A DNA stretch of 64,000 nt from CAVSUB01 sp963816725 (GCA_963816725.1 CAWFMC010000013.1:434001-498000), one strand, 5' to 3'. Shown: positions 1 to 9,229, counted from the stretch's first letter. Made by a program: numbers and translations. Notes: generated from the letters alone by a model not told the origin.

Positions 1-15
1 GAGACGCTCAAGTGA
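1..15 (+). CDS. C-terminal end of the gene upstream of ctaD (partial)
   Basis: The first 15 bases read as four codons (E-T-L-K) and a TGA stop that overlaps the GTG start of ctaD in a GTGA junction. From oxidase operon order this is probably the end of subunit II (ctaC/coxB), but the remaining codons are too few to identify it. Confidence 0.35.
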   Translation, partial: ETLK

Positions 16-1982
16 GCGACGGACAGGCCCGGCTGGTCGTGGACGACGAGCGGCTCGCGCCGGAGGCCGTGGCGCGGGAACGGGGCGCCCTCGAGAAGGC
101 ATGGAGCAACTCGAGCGGGCTGATCGCGTGGTTCTCGAGCGTCGATCACAAGTCGATCGGCAAGCGGTCGCTGATCACCGCGTTTGTGTTCTTCGCCTTC
201 GGGGGCGTGCTGGCCGCGCTCATGCGGATCCAGCTTGCGCGTCCCGACAACACCTTCCTCGGTCCCGATCTCTACAACCAGATCTTCACCGTTCACGGCA
301 CGACGATGATGTTCCTCTTTGCCGTGCCGGTCATGCTCTCGCTCGGGATCTATCTGGTGCCGCTGATGGTCGGCGCGCGGGCGATCGCGTTTCCGCGGCT
401 GGTCGCCTACGGCTACTGGATGTTCCTGTTCGGCGGCATCTTTCTCTATGCGATGTTCCTCCTGAACATCGGGCCGGACAATGGCTGGTTCAGCTATCCG
501 CCGCTGGCCGGACCGGAGTACAGCTACGGCAAGCGGGCCGACGTGTGGGCGCAGCTGATCACCTTCACGGAGGTCTCGTCGCTGGTCATCGCGACCTCCT
601 TGATCTGCACCATCCTCAAACTGCGCACGCCCGGGATGTCGTTGAACCGGATGCCGCTCTTCGTCTGGGCGATGCTGGTGGTCTCGCTGATGATCATCTT
701 CGCCATGCCGGCGGTGATGTTCTCGAGCACCTGCCTGATTCTCGATCGGCTGGTCAGCACCCACTTCTTCAACCAGGCGGAGGGCGGCGATCCGATCCTG
801 TGGCAGCACCTGTTCTGGTTCTTCGGCCATCCGGAGGTCTACATCATCTTCCTGCCGGCGGTCGGGATCATGTCGGAGGTCATCTCCACCTTCGCCCGGC
901 GGCCCGCCTTCGGCTACCTGGCGATGGTGCTGGCGCAGGTCTCGACCGCCTTCATCGGCTTCGGTGTCTGGGTGCACCACATGTTCGCCACCGGGCTGCC
1001 GCAGTTCGGGGCCAGCTTCTTCACCGCCGCCAGCATCATGATCGTGGTGCCCACGGGCATCCAGACCTTCAACTGGATCGTGACCATCTGGACCGCCCGC
1101 GGCCTCCGCCTCACCGTCCCGTTCCTCTATGCGGCGTCGTTCTTCTTCATCTTCATCATCGGCGGCCTCACCGGCGTGATGCTGGCCGCCGTGCCGGTCG
1201 ACCGCCAGGTGCACGATACGTTCTTCGTCGTCGCGCACTTCCATTACGTGCTGATCGGCGGCTCCACGTTCCCGCTCCTGGGCGGGGTCGCGTATTGGTT
1301 CCCCAAGATCACCGGCCGGATGATGAGCGAGCGGCTCGGGCGCTGGAGCTTCTGGCTGCTCGCGATCGGCTTCAACCTGACCTTTTTCCCGATGCACTTC
1401 CTCGGTCTCGCGGGCATGCCGCGGCGGGTCTACACGTATCCGACCGCGATGGGCTGGGGCGGAATGAACCAGCTGGCCAGCGCCGGCGCCGCGCTGATGT
1501 TCGTGGCCCTGCTGATCTACTTGATCAACGTGATCGTGAGCGTCCGCGCCGGTGCCGTCGCCGGCGACAATCCGTGGGACGCCGCCGGACTGGAGTGGGC
1601 GACCTCGTCGCCGCCCCCGCCGTACAACTTCTCGCCGCAGCCGACGGTGGCGGGGCGCGACCCCTTGTGGCACTCCGAGCTGGTTCCGCCGCCGCTCGTC
1701 GGGCTGGCTTCGGACAAGCGGGAAGTGCTCGTCACCTACCTGCTCGACGCGGAGCCCGATCACCGGTATCCGATGCCGGGCCCCTCGCTGTGGCCGTTCC
1801 TGACCGCCGTCGCGACGAGCGTGATGTTCGTGTGGTCGATCTTCTACGCCATCGGAGTGGTGTACGGATCGATTCCCGTCTTCTTGTGCCTGATCGGCTG
1901 GTTCTGGCCGACCAAGGGCAAGAAGCATCTCGAACATCGAACCCCGCAGCGGCCGCTCTCGATCGGTGAGGCAGTGTCATGA
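12..1982 (+). CDS. ctaD: Cytochrome c oxidase subunit I (caa3/aa3 type)
   Basis: Catalytic subunit of the haem-copper oxidase; it reduces O2 to water at the haem a3-CuB centre and pumps protons across the inner membrane. The 656-aa product keeps the diagnostic ligands. A haem a histidine lies in TVHGTTMMF (about residue 95). CuB ligands and the cross-linked Tyr lie in FFGHPEVY (about 274) and WVHHMF (about 322). The haem a3/a pair lies in AHFHYV (about 410). The core has about 12 membrane segments. A C-terminal extension (about residues 595-640) adds two more hydrophobic segments, as in caa3-type enzymes. The GTG start overlaps the stop of the preceding frame, and the stop overlaps the next start (ATGA at 1979-1982), so the operon is tightly coupled. 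Confidence 0.97.
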   Translation: MSDGQARLVVDDERLAPEAVARERGALEKAWSNSSGLIAWFSSVDHKSIGKRSLITAFVFFAFGGVLAALMRIQLARPDNTFLGPDLYNQIFTVHGTTMMFLFAVPVMLSLGIYLVPLMVGARAIAFPRLVAYGYWMFLFGGIFLYAMFLLNIGPDNGWFSYPPLAGPEYSYGKRADVWAQLITFTEVSSLVIATSLICTILKLRTPGMSLNRMPLFVWAMLVVSLMIIFAMPAVMFSSTCLILDRLVSTHFFNQAEGGDPILWQHLFWFFGHPEVYIIFLPAVGIMSEVISTFARRPAFGYLAMVLAQVSTAFIGFGVWVHHMFATGLPQFGASFFTAASIMIVVPTGIQTFNWIVTIWTARGLRLTVPFLYAASFFFIFIIGGLTGVMLAAVPVDRQVHDTFFVVAHFHYVLIGGSTFPLLGGVAYWFPKITGRMMSERLGRWSFWLLAIGFNLTFFPMHFLGLAGMPRRVYTYPTAMGWGGMNQLASAGAALMFVALLIYLINVIVSVRAGAVAGDNPWDAAGLEWATSSPPPPYNFSPQPTVAGRDPLWHSELVPPPLVGLASDKREVLVTYLLDAEPDHRYPMPGPSLWPFLTAVATSVMFVWSIFYAIGVVYGSIPVFLCLIGWFWPTKGKKHLEHRTPQRPLSIGEAVS

Positions 1983-2582
1983 GCCGGTCACGGGCACTCG
2001 ACGTCAGCGAGTTGCCGACCTTCGGTTTCGGCCATCGGTCGCATCCTGTGGTGGGCGACGATGTGCATGATCGCGGTCGAGGGGACGGTATTCGCGCTCT
2101 CGATCACCAGCTACATCTATCTGAAGGGGCGCGTGCCGGAGTGGCCGCCCGGCGTGGATGTGCCGGCGCTGCGCTGGGGCACGCTGAACGTCGTCATCCT
2201 CGTCGTGTCGGTGTGGCCGAACCTGCTGGCCCGCAAGGCGGCCGAACGGTTCGACCTCGGCGGCGTCCGGCTCTGGATGATGGTGTGCATGGTCTTCGCG
2301 CTGGCCTTCAACATCGTCCGCTTCCTGGAGTTCGGGGCGCTGAACGTGCGGTGGGACACCAATGCCTACGGCTCGATCACCTGGACGCTGCTCGGCCTCC
2401 ATACCGTCCACGTGCTGACCGATTTCCTCGACTCCGGGGTGCTCACGGCGGTCGTGTTCTGCGGGCCGATGGACGAGCACCGGTTCGTGGACGTGTCGGA
2501 GAACGCGATGTACTGGAACTTCGTGGTCGCGTCCTGGATCCCGATTTATGCCCTCATCTATCTCGCGCCCCGCCTCGTCTGA
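1979..2582 (+). CDS. ctaE: Cytochrome c oxidase subunit III, apparent +1 frameshift
   Basis: Structural subunit III of the same oxidase. The ATG at 1979 overlaps the ctaD stop and opens a typical subunit III N-terminus ending in LPTFGFGHRS. The family continuation (ILWWATMCMIAVEG and onward) lies one frame over. Removing the C at 2042 joins the two frames into a clean 200-residue protein with about five membrane segments, the normal length for the short bacterial form. The second part contains the expected LEFGALNVRWDTNAYGS and GLHTVHVL segments. No other damage is visible, so a single-base insertion in the assembly is more likely than a real pseudogene. Confidence 0.9.
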
Positions 2583-2931
2583 TCAGGCCTGGCTGCTGAC
2601 GTTCCTCTGGTCCGGACTGATGGCCGGCCCATTCGCGTGGGCGGCGTTGCTGGAAGTGAACTACGTTCTCTCGTACGTGTCCTGCGAGGTGCGCAGCAAG
2701 TGGATGCTGCATCTCTCGACGGCCGTCGCCCTGATCATCGTCGGGCTCGGCGCGGTGGCCGCGTGGCGCGCCTGGCGGGCGAGCGCGGCGGACGAGGCCG
2801 GACCGCAGGATACGCGCGTCGCCCGCGCGCGAACGATGGCGGTGGGCGGTCTCGCGATGTGCGCGTGGTTCGCGCTCGTCATCCTGGCAACCGAGATCCC
2901 CGCCGTGGTGCTGCGGCCATGCACGCCTTGA
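2548..2931 (+). CDS. Small membrane protein of the oxidase operon
   Basis: A 127-residue product with three predicted membrane segments (about residues 15-37, 58-78 and 96-118), placed between ctaE and ctaG. It overlaps the end of ctaE by 35 bp and the start of ctaG by 13 bp if the ATG at 2548 is used. Hydrophobic residues of the first helix start just after the ctaE stop, so a start slightly downstream is possible. I do not recognise a named family. Its position suggests a role in oxidase assembly or as an accessory subunit. Confidence 0.65.
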   Translation: MPSSISRPASSDQAWLLTFLWSGLMAGPFAWAALLEVNYVLSYVSCEVRSKWMLHLSTAVALIIVGLGAVAAWRAWRASAADEAGPQDTRVARARTMAVGGLAMCAWFALVILATEIPAVVLRPCTP

Positions 2932-4122
2932 CGCACTGGGAGTTTGCGGCGCTGGTCGTGTGGCCGCTGCTGATCTCGGCGGTGCTGTATGCGATCGGTC
3001 TGGCACGCCTGTGGCGCAAGGCGGGCATGGGGCGCGGCATCCCGTATTGGGCGGCATTGTGCTTCGCTGCCGGCTGGGTGACGCTGGTCTCCGCGCTGGT
3101 GTCGCCGCTGGCCTGGGTCTCACGGATCCTGTTCTCCGCGCACATGACCCAGCACACGCTGCTGATGCTCGTCGCCGCGCCGTTGCTGACGTTCGGCCAT
3201 CCGCTGCTGGTCTGGCTTTGGGCGCTGCCAGCCGGCCCGCGCGAGGCGGTGGCGCAGGCCTGTCGCGGCGAACGCACGGTCGCCGCGTGGCGCGCGGCGA
3301 CCTCCCCGCTGATCGTCTTTCTTGCTCCAGGCCGCCGTGCTCTGGATCTGGCACGTCCCGCGGCTGTACGAGGGAGCGCTGCACAGCGATGCGCTTCATG
3401 CGGTGCAGCACCTCTGTCTCGTCGGGGCAGGCGCGCTGTTCTGGTGGGCGATGGTCTACGGCCGCTACGGCCGGCGCGGGTACGGGCTGAGCGTGCTCTA
3501 CGTGTTTCTGACCGCGGTCCACAGCAGCGTGCTCGGCGCACTGCTCGCGGTGTCGTCGCAGCCGTGGTATGGCGAATACGGCCGGCAGGCAGCACTGCGT
3601 CACGTCAGCGCGCTCGCCGATCAGCAGCTGGCCGGGCTGCTGATGTGGGTGCCGGCGGGGACGGTCTTCATCCTGCTCGGGCTCGGGCTGTTCGCCGCGT
3701 GGCTGGGTGAGGCGGAGCGGCGAGTGCGTTTCGGCGCGACCGACGCCGCGGCGCGGACGCTCCTCGGCTTGCTCGCGGTGGCGATCGCGCTGTCCACGAC
3801 AGGGTGCAGTAGGAGCGTCGCGGAAGCCGAGGTCCTGACCGGCGGGCACGCCGAGCAGGGGCGGGCCGAGCTGGTGCGGTTCGGGTGCGTCGGATGTCAT
3901 GCGGTGCCCGGGATCCAAGGGGCCACGGCGACTGTCGCGGTGCCGCTGGAAGGCGTGGCGATGCGGCAATACCTGGCCGGCCGCCTGCCCAACACTCCGG
4001 ACAACATGGCCCGCTGGATCCAGCATCCCCAGGCCATCGCTCCGGGGACGGCGATGCCCGAGCTCGGGGTCGGCGATCAGCAGGCGCGAGATATTACCGC
4101 GTACCTCTACTCGCTCCGCTGA
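2919..4122 (+). CDS. ctaG: CtaG-type oxidase assembly factor fused to a cytochrome c domain, +1 frameshift
   Basis: The N-terminal part is a caa3_CtaG family membrane protein needed for copper insertion into the oxidase. It has a membrane-embedded AHMTQHTLLML motif and later HVPRLYEGALHSDALHAVQH. The reading frame breaks after VFL; dropping the C at 3321 restores FLLQAAVLWIWHV. After the last CtaG helix (about residue 250) the same frame runs into a further hydrophobic segment ending STTGCS, which resembles a lipobox. A c-type cytochrome domain follows, with a CVGCH haem site and a likely axial Met in GTAMPELG. The joined product is about 400 residues. The cytochrome part may be a fused electron-entry domain, or a separate lipoprotein gene joined by sequence error. 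Confidence 0.85.
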
Positions 4123-4826
4123 GGTGTCGGTGGCGTCGAGACGCCGTTCCATGACTCGGGAGACGGCATGCGACGCATCCGCCAGCCGGTGACCAGGATC
4201 GGGGCGGACATCAGGATCAGCGCAACGCCGAACAGCGGCCAGTTGAAGTGGACCGGCAGCGTCGCCGCGACATCGCGGCCGTGCCTGACGGCGTGCAGCG
4301 CGTCCGCCATGAAGACGTAGAGCGCGAGTCCGATGCCAGGCCAGGCCAGGCTCCAGCGCAGCCGGCCTCCCGGATTGATCGCCGCGCGCCTGGATTGCGT
4401 AACCAGCGTGCCGCCCACGATCATCAGCGCCGCGATACCCACCGGCGCCAGCACCGGCCCCCACCACGGCAGCGGCAGCAGGAACAGGATGTCCCAATCC
4501 ATGACCGACCTGGGCCAGCCACCCATCATCCACAGGAACACGTAGTAGCAGATGTCCCAGACGCCGAAGGCGATCGCCGTGTACGAAACGCGCGCCGCCA
4601 GGTTCGATCCGGCGAGGGCGCCGAGCGTCGCGAGCATGATCAGGGTGGCGGCTTCGCGCGCCAGCTCGACGCCGCCGAGCACGCCCTGCATCGGCAGCGG
4701 CGTCGGTTGATACGGTTCGACGCGATCGACGAGGACGCGCAGGTAATACACGCTGGCCGACTCGACCCACGCCATCGCCACGGCGAAGAGCACTACGAGG
4801 CACCAGCGCACGATCGGGCGAGTCAT
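4107..4826 (-). CDS. Polytopic membrane protein of unknown function
   Basis: A 239-residue product with about six hydrophobic segments, beginning with a clear N-terminal one (IVRWCLVVLFAVAMAW). No catalytic motif or named family is recognised. It is translated after ispH: its ATG overlaps the ispH stop by 4 bp, so the two are probably one transcript. Its 3' end converges on and overlaps the ctaG-cytochrome gene by 16 bp. Confidence 0.75.
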   Translation of the reverse strand: MTRPIVRWCLVVLFAVAMAWVESASVYYLRVLVDRVEPYQPTPLPMQGVLGGVELAREAATLIMLATLGALAGSNLAARVSYTAIAFGVWDICYYVFLWMMGGWPRSVMDWDILFLLPLPWWGPVLAPVGIAALMIVGGTLVTQSRRAAINPGGRLRWSLAWPGIGLALYVFMADALHAVRHGRDVAATLPVHFNWPLFGVALILMSAPILVTGWRMRRMPSPESWNGVSTPPTPQRSE

Positions 4827-5725
4827 CGCGCTTCCTCCCGTACAACGGTGCGGCTTTCACGAAGGGTCTCGGTGAGGGCGTGGATGCGCCGTTCCACGCG
4901 ATCGATGACGGCATCAGGCGTGGACGTACCGGCCGTGAGACCGAGCGTGCTGACCCCGATCAGCCACTCGGCCCGGACGTCGCCCTCGTGCTCGACGTGA
5001 TGGACGCGGTCACAGTAGTCCGCGCAGGTCCGGACCAGCTCACGCGTGTTGTTGCTGGACGCGCCGCCGATGACCACCACGGCATCACACCGCGCCGCCA
5101 GAGCGACGGCGGCCCGCTGGCGCAGCTTGGTCGGCTGGCAGACGGTATCCCGGAAGCGGACGTCGGCATCCGGGAATCGGCGCCGGATGACGTCGACGAG
5201 GTGGCGGACGCGGGCGATCGGCTGGGTCGTCTGGGCGGCGATCCCGATCCGCGGGTGGGGCGCGATGACGTCGATGTCCGCCTCTTCGAGGACGACGTCG
5301 AAGTGGTCGAGATCTTCGGTGATGCCGCGCACCTCGGCATGGTCGCGCTGTCCGATGATCACGGGATGGTAGCCGTCGCGCAGGAGCGCCTTTACGGCCC
5401 GATGAGCGACGTGGACGAGCGGGCAGGTCGCTTCGATGACCTCGAGGCCGCTGGCGCGCGTCCGACCCAGCAGGCGATCGGAGGCGCCGTGGGCGGTGAC
5501 CATGACGGCCGCCGTGGCAACCTCGGTGACGTCGCGCACGGTGGCGATGCCCTTGGCCCGCAGGGCGGACAGGACATCGGGGTTATGGACGAGGTCGCCG
5601 AGAATCGTCAACGGGCCGGTGTCGGCGCGCTGGAGGGCGAGCTCGATGGCGTCGCGGACGCCGAAGCACATGCCCATGTCCGTCGCTCGCAGTACGGTCA
5701 GGGCGGGATTGAGTGATATTGGCAT
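4823..5725 (-). CDS. ispH: 4-hydroxy-3-methylbut-2-enyl diphosphate reductase (IspH/LytB)
   Basis: Last enzyme of the MEP isoprenoid pathway; it reductively dehydrates HMBPP to IPP and DMAPP using a 4Fe-4S cluster. The three cluster cysteines are present, in GMCFGVRDA near the N-terminus, EATCPLVH and DTVCQPTKLRQ. The substrate-binding His residues are visible in DLVHNPDV and QRDHAEV, and SSNNTREL forms the diphosphate site. The ATG at 5725 gives 300 residues, the usual length; the frame is open further upstream, but that part is not conserved. A good sigma-70 promoter lies just upstream. Confidence 0.96.
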   Translation of the reverse strand: MPISLNPALTVLRATDMGMCFGVRDAIELALQRADTGPLTILGDLVHNPDVLSALRAKGIATVRDVTEVATAAVMVTAHGASDRLLGRTRASGLEVIEATCPLVHVAHRAVKALLRDGYHPVIIGQRDHAEVRGITEDLDHFDVVLEEADIDVIAPHPRIGIAAQTTQPIARVRHLVDVIRRRFPDADVRFRDTVCQPTKLRQRAAVALAARCDAVVVIGGASSNNTRELVRTCADYCDRVHHVEHEGDVRAEWLIGVSTLGLTAGTSTPDAVIDRVERRIHALTETLRESRTVVREEAR

Positions 5726-5747
5726 AAGAGTGTAGTTTGCGATGCAA

Positions 5748-5776
5748 AGTATATCGGGGACATGCCCGGCTGTCAA
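5748..5776 (-). promoter_or_regulatory. Sigma-70-type promoter of ispH
   Basis: On the minus strand TTGACA (5776-5771) is followed after 17 bp by TATACT (5753-5748). This is close to the consensus and implies a short leader of about 15 bases before the ispH ATG at 5725. Confidence 0.75.
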
Positions 5777-6100
5777 CAGCCGCTTGCAGGTCCGAACTGT
5801 ACAGAACGACCATCGTCGTGTAGTGCACCGCGTGCCCAATTTGTCCCGCCGGAAGTCTCAGATTTTCCCTGGTTGCCGCTCGACCTCTGACAGCCAGAGA
5901 ATTAGTCTGCCTTTTGGCGCCTTCTAAGCTAGGAGTCTGTGGCGCTCCCGAGTGGCGATGCGGCATCTGCATCGCGAGACTCGCCAAATTGTTAGCAAAA
6001 CATGGGCAAGGTGCGCGGATTTGGGTCGCATTGGCAATGGAGAGTACCCGGAGCGCTGCGGGCGAGGATATTGCAGTGCTTTATATCCGACGAGGCGCAG
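5777..6100. other. Intergenic region between ispH and the PEP-CTERM gene
   Basis: About 320 bp between the two divergent promoters. It is lower in GC than the flanking genes. I see no reading frame with family signal, no RNA gene and no clear sigma-54 (-24/-12) site of the kind that often precedes PEP-CTERM genes. Confidence 0.4.
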
Positions 6101-6130
6101 TTGACACTGAGCCATCGTCGGTGCTATCTA
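6101..6130 (+). promoter_or_regulatory. Candidate sigma-70 promoter for the PEP-CTERM gene
   Basis: TTGACA (6101-6106), an 18-bp spacer, then TATCTA (6125-6130). Transcription would start near 6137, giving a leader of about 75 nt before the GTG at 6211, which has an AGGGGG ribosome-binding site. Confidence 0.55.
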
Positions 6131-6210
6131 TCGCCTGCGGAATGCTCGGCCGTATAGTGGGCGGTGTCTATGCCGTCGGGGACACACGCCGTGCGTGTGG
6201 AGGGGGATCA

Positions 6211-6873
6211 GTGAAATCGAGTCGAATTCTGCTGTGGGCGTTGGCCGCGACGGTCGCATCGACGATGCAAGCGGCGGCGGAGCCGGTGACTGTCTCGTCG
6301 CTGAGCGCACCACTCTCGGTAGGTAGCGCGAATCTGACCACCGTCGGCAGCGCTGCCAACACCTGGACGATCTCGGAGTCGTTCGCGACGACCGGACCGA
6401 TGGTGTTGCAGTTCTCCGACGCCGACGGCACGCCGCTCGCGAACGGTGTCTCCGGCTTCTCCTCCGGCAGCTGGCTCAGTACTACCGTCACCAACAACAG
6501 CGGTAGCGACTGGAACTCCTTCGAATTCGAGCTGCAAAAGACGCTCGGAACGGCCTCCAACGAGCTCGACGGCTTGAGTTTCGCCCAGCGAGCCAACCTG
6601 GTGTTCTCGTCCACCGCATTTTCAAAGGTGAGCCGCGTCGACATGTCGCGCGATTACCTGAACTTCAGCGGCGGCACGGTGGCCGCGGGCTCGAGCGTAA
6701 CGTTCCTGTTCGCGATAACCGACATGACGCCCGCCGCGAATCCGTTCTATCTGGTACAGACCGCGAATCGCAAGGATCTGATCATCCAGGCAGCGGAGGT
6801 CCCCGAGCCCGGGACCCTCGCGCTGCTCGGCACGGGCCTCGTCGGGTTCCTGGCGCGTCGTCGCCGCCAATAA
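6211..6873 (+). CDS. PEP-CTERM sorting-signal protein
   Basis: A 220-residue secreted protein. It has a signal peptide (MKSSRILLWALAATVAS... ending near AAA-EP) and a C-terminal PEP-CTERM tail: VPEPGTLALLGTGL, a hydrophobic stretch and a final RRRRQ. This tail is recognised by exosortase (EpsH/XrtA), which processes proteins for extracellular matrix or surface export. The body is Ser/Thr-rich and probably beta-structured, with no enzymatic motif. A GTG start at 6211 with AGGGGG just upstream fits best; upstream codons in the frame do not resemble a signal peptide. No exosortase gene is in the window. Confidence 0.88.
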   Translation: MKSSRILLWALAATVASTMQAAAEPVTVSSLSAPLSVGSANLTTVGSAANTWTISESFATTGPMVLQFSDADGTPLANGVSGFSSGSWLSTTVTNNSGSDWNSFEFELQKTLGTASNELDGLSFAQRANLVFSSTAFSKVSRVDMSRDYLNFSGGTVAAGSSVTFLFAITDMTPAANPFYLVQTANRKDLIIQAAEVPEPGTLALLGTGLVGFLARRRRQ

Positions 6874-6880
6874 CGTTCCT

Positions 6881-6907
6881 GCCGCCGGGTCCGAGCGACC
6901 CGGCGGC
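6881..6907 (+). terminator. GC-rich hairpin after the PEP-CTERM gene
   Basis: GCCGCCGGGTC pairs perfectly with GACCCGGCGGC around a 5-nt loop, starting 7 bp after the stop codon. There is no U-tract, so this is either a weak intrinsic terminator or an mRNA 3' end stabiliser. Confidence 0.6.
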
Positions 6908-7083
6908 GCTCCCCGCACTTCGCGGCACTGCCCGCACTCCCTCCGTCACGTGTTTTCGACACCGTTGCTCGCGCATCCGGCTCGGACAGGCACCCTTACT
7001 GCGCCCCTGGGTCGATTCTGCCGATTCCCTATAGACAAGTGCCGGTGCGACTCTCGCCCGGCGGCACGACGAGGTTCTTGCGC

Positions 7084-9042
7084 ATGCGCTCTTTCATGAC
7101 CGGTCTTGTTCTCCTGGCTTGCCTGCTCGTGTCCCCGGCCACCTCCGTCGTCGGCGACGCGCAGGGCGGTCTTCCCACGATGACGCTCAGCAAGAGCTCT
7201 CTGACGTTCGCCGCCGTGACCAGCGGGTCGGCGTTCACGAAGCAGACGTCGGCACAGCCGGTGCGCGTCACCCAGAGCGGCGCCGGCGCCGTAACTTGGG
7301 TGGCGACCCCGTCGCAGCCCTGGCTGGTCGTCACACCGGCGTCCGGATCGGGCAGTGCGACGTTGACGGTAAGCGTGACGCCGAGCGGCGGCCTGCCCGC
7401 AGCCGGCACGGTGACCGGAGCGGTCACCATCACGTACACCGGCGCGAGCGTGCCATCGAGCAACATCGCCGTGACGCTCCGCCTCCAGGTCACGTCGACC
7501 GCGCCAATCGGGTCGATGGACACGCCGGTACAGAACGCCACCGGGCTCGCCGGCGCCGTGCCCTTCACCGGCTGGGCGCTCGATGACATCGAGGTCGCCC
7601 GCATCGGCGTGTGCCGCGCGGCAGTCGGCGCCGAGGCTCCGGGGCCGGATGCCCGATGCGCGGGCCAGGCGGAGATCTACGTCGGTGAGGGCGTGTTCAT
7701 CGACGGCGCGCGGCCTGACGTGCAGGCACAGTTCGCGACGTTTCCGCGCAACAGTCAGGCTGGCTGGGGTCTGATGGTGCTCACCAACATGCTGCCGGGG
7801 CAGGGCAACGGCTCGTACACGTTCTTCATGTGGGCCCAGGATGTGGAGGGCCAGGTCACGCTCCTGGGCACCCGGACGATCACCTGTGACAACGCGCACG
7901 CCACGCTGCCGTTCGGGACCATCGATACGCCAGGCCAGGGCGAGACCGTTTCGGGCAGCGCTTACGTCAACTTCGGCTGGGCGTTGACCCAGAACCCGAA
8001 GTACATCCCGACCGACTTCCCGTCGCTCGAGGTGTACATCGACGGGTCGCCGATCGGCCCTCCGGCCTACGGATACTACCGGTCCGATATCGCGACGTTC
8101 TTCCCTGGCTACGCCAACAGCAACGGGGCCGTCGGTTACAAGATCCTCGACACCACCGCCTTGAGCAACGGGCTGCACACGATCGTGTGGACCGCGACCG
8201 ACAGCGCCGGGTTCGTCGAAGGGTTGGGCAGCCGCTACTTCACGGTATCGAACGGAACCGCCGCGACGAGCCGCGTCCAGGCGCTCCGGTCCGCCGCTGT
8301 CAGCGCGAGCGACTCGACCGGCGCGCCGGCGGCGCCGGTGCCGCCGGCTGCGACGGGCATCGCCGGCCGACGTGGCTGGGGCGCGAACGCGCCGTGGCGG
8401 GTCTACCCAGCGGATGCGTCGGGCACGGTGACCGTGCAGGGCCAGGAGCTCGATCGCTTCGAGCTCCAACTGAATCTCGCGAGTGGTGAGCAGGTCACCG
8501 GCAACGTGCGCGTCGGCGATGCGCTGCAGGAGCTGCCGGTCGGTTCGACGCTCGATCGCTCGACCGGCCGTTTCGTCTGGTCACCGGGCGTCGGTTTCAT
8601 CGGCACCTACGACCTGGTGTTCTCGCGGACGCTGAACGGACAGGTCGTTCAGCGGCAGGACGTCCGCATCGTGCTGCGGCCCAAGACCCTCGGGCCGCAG
8701 GTCGTCATCGACACTCCGGTCGGCGGCGACCAGGTCGGACAGCCGTTCAGCGTGGCCGGTTGGGCGGCCAGCCTCGATGCGACCGACGGCTCGGGCATCG
8801 ACACGATCCACGTCTGGGCCTATCCGGTGAGCGGTGCCGCGCCGATCTTCCTGGGCGTCGCGAACCAGGGCGTGTCGCGACCCGACGTCGCTGCCGCATA
8901 CGGCGAGGAGTTCGGCCAGGCTGGGTACGAGCTGCAAGCGCAGGGGCTCAGCGCCGGCGACTACGACCTCGCGGTCTTCGCCTGGAGCAGCCGGCTCAGC
9001 GGGTTCCTCCCCGCCGCCGTGACCCGCGTTCACGTGCGCTGA
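7084..9042 (+). CDS. Secreted multi-domain protein with BACON-like and Ig-like domains
   Basis: A 652-residue product. The ATG at 7084 gives a clean signal peptide (MRSFMTGLVLLACLLVSPATS); a GTG at 7039 would add a charged stretch in front of it. Residues about 25-135 look like a BACON-type domain (LTFAAVTSGS, then PWLVVTPASGSGSATLTVSV), common in extracellular proteins of Bacteroidetes and Acidobacteria. A repeated, probably beta-sandwich segment follows: PIGSMDTPV/PFGTIDTPGQGETV/VVIDTPVGGDQVG each open a module around FTGWALDD, FGWALTQN and VAGWAA. No catalytic residues are evident. It is likely a surface or matrix protein whose three related modules arose by duplication. Confidence 0.8.
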   Translation: MRSFMTGLVLLACLLVSPATSVVGDAQGGLPTMTLSKSSLTFAAVTSGSAFTKQTSAQPVRVTQSGAGAVTWVATPSQPWLVVTPASGSGSATLTVSVTPSGGLPAAGTVTGAVTITYTGASVPSSNIAVTLRLQVTSTAPIGSMDTPVQNATGLAGAVPFTGWALDDIEVARIGVCRAAVGAEAPGPDARCAGQAEIYVGEGVFIDGARPDVQAQFATFPRNSQAGWGLMVLTNMLPGQGNGSYTFFMWAQDVEGQVTLLGTRTITCDNAHATLPFGTIDTPGQGETVSGSAYVNFGWALTQNPKYIPTDFPSLEVYIDGSPIGPPAYGYYRSDIATFFPGYANSNGAVGYKILDTTALSNGLHTIVWTATDSAGFVEGLGSRYFTVSNGTAATSRVQALRSAAVSASDSTGAPAAPVPPAATGIAGRRGWGANAPWRVYPADASGTVTVQGQELDRFELQLNLASGEQVTGNVRVGDALQELPVGSTLDRSTGRFVWSPGVGFIGTYDLVFSRTLNGQVVQRQDVRIVLRPKTLGPQVVIDTPVGGDQVGQPFSVAGWAASLDATDGSGIDTIHVWAYPVSGAAPIFLGVANQGVSRPDVAAAYGEEFGQAGYELQAQGLSAGDYDLAVFAWSSRLSGFLPAAVTRVHVR

Positions 9043-9059
9043 CCGTCGCAATTCGATCG

Positions 9060-9225
9060 CTAGTCCCCTGGAACCGTGATAGCTGGGACAAGTCCCGGAG
9101 CGCGGCGTCCGGCGGGCAAGGCGCGAGGAGTGAGCATATTGGGCATATGTGAGCGACGAGCAACGCCGCCCGGCGGGATGCCCCGCCCGGGAGTTGTCCT
9201 AGAAATCACGGTTCCAGGGGACTAG
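9060..9225. repeat. 166-bp inverted-repeat element, copy 1 (MITE-like)
   Basis: The element starts CTAGTCCCCTGGAACC and ends in its exact inverse. The terminal repeats are 21 bp and perfect (9060-9080 against 9205-9225) and pair imperfectly for another 11 bp inward. A second copy lies at 14144-14309 with about two differences. It carries no reading frame. The CTAG at each end could be part of the termini or a 4-bp target duplication of the YTAR type seen with IS5-family elements. No matching transposase is in the window. Confidence 0.85.
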
Positions 9226-9229
9226 GACG

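Noticed and set aside
2554..4914. A 786-codon open frame on the minus strand
   Set aside because: It lies antisense to the oxidase genes, is Arg/Pro/Ala-rich as GC-rich shadows are, and shows no family signal. Similar long shadows at 6946-8469, 19625-21616 and 24015-25463 were dropped for the same reason.
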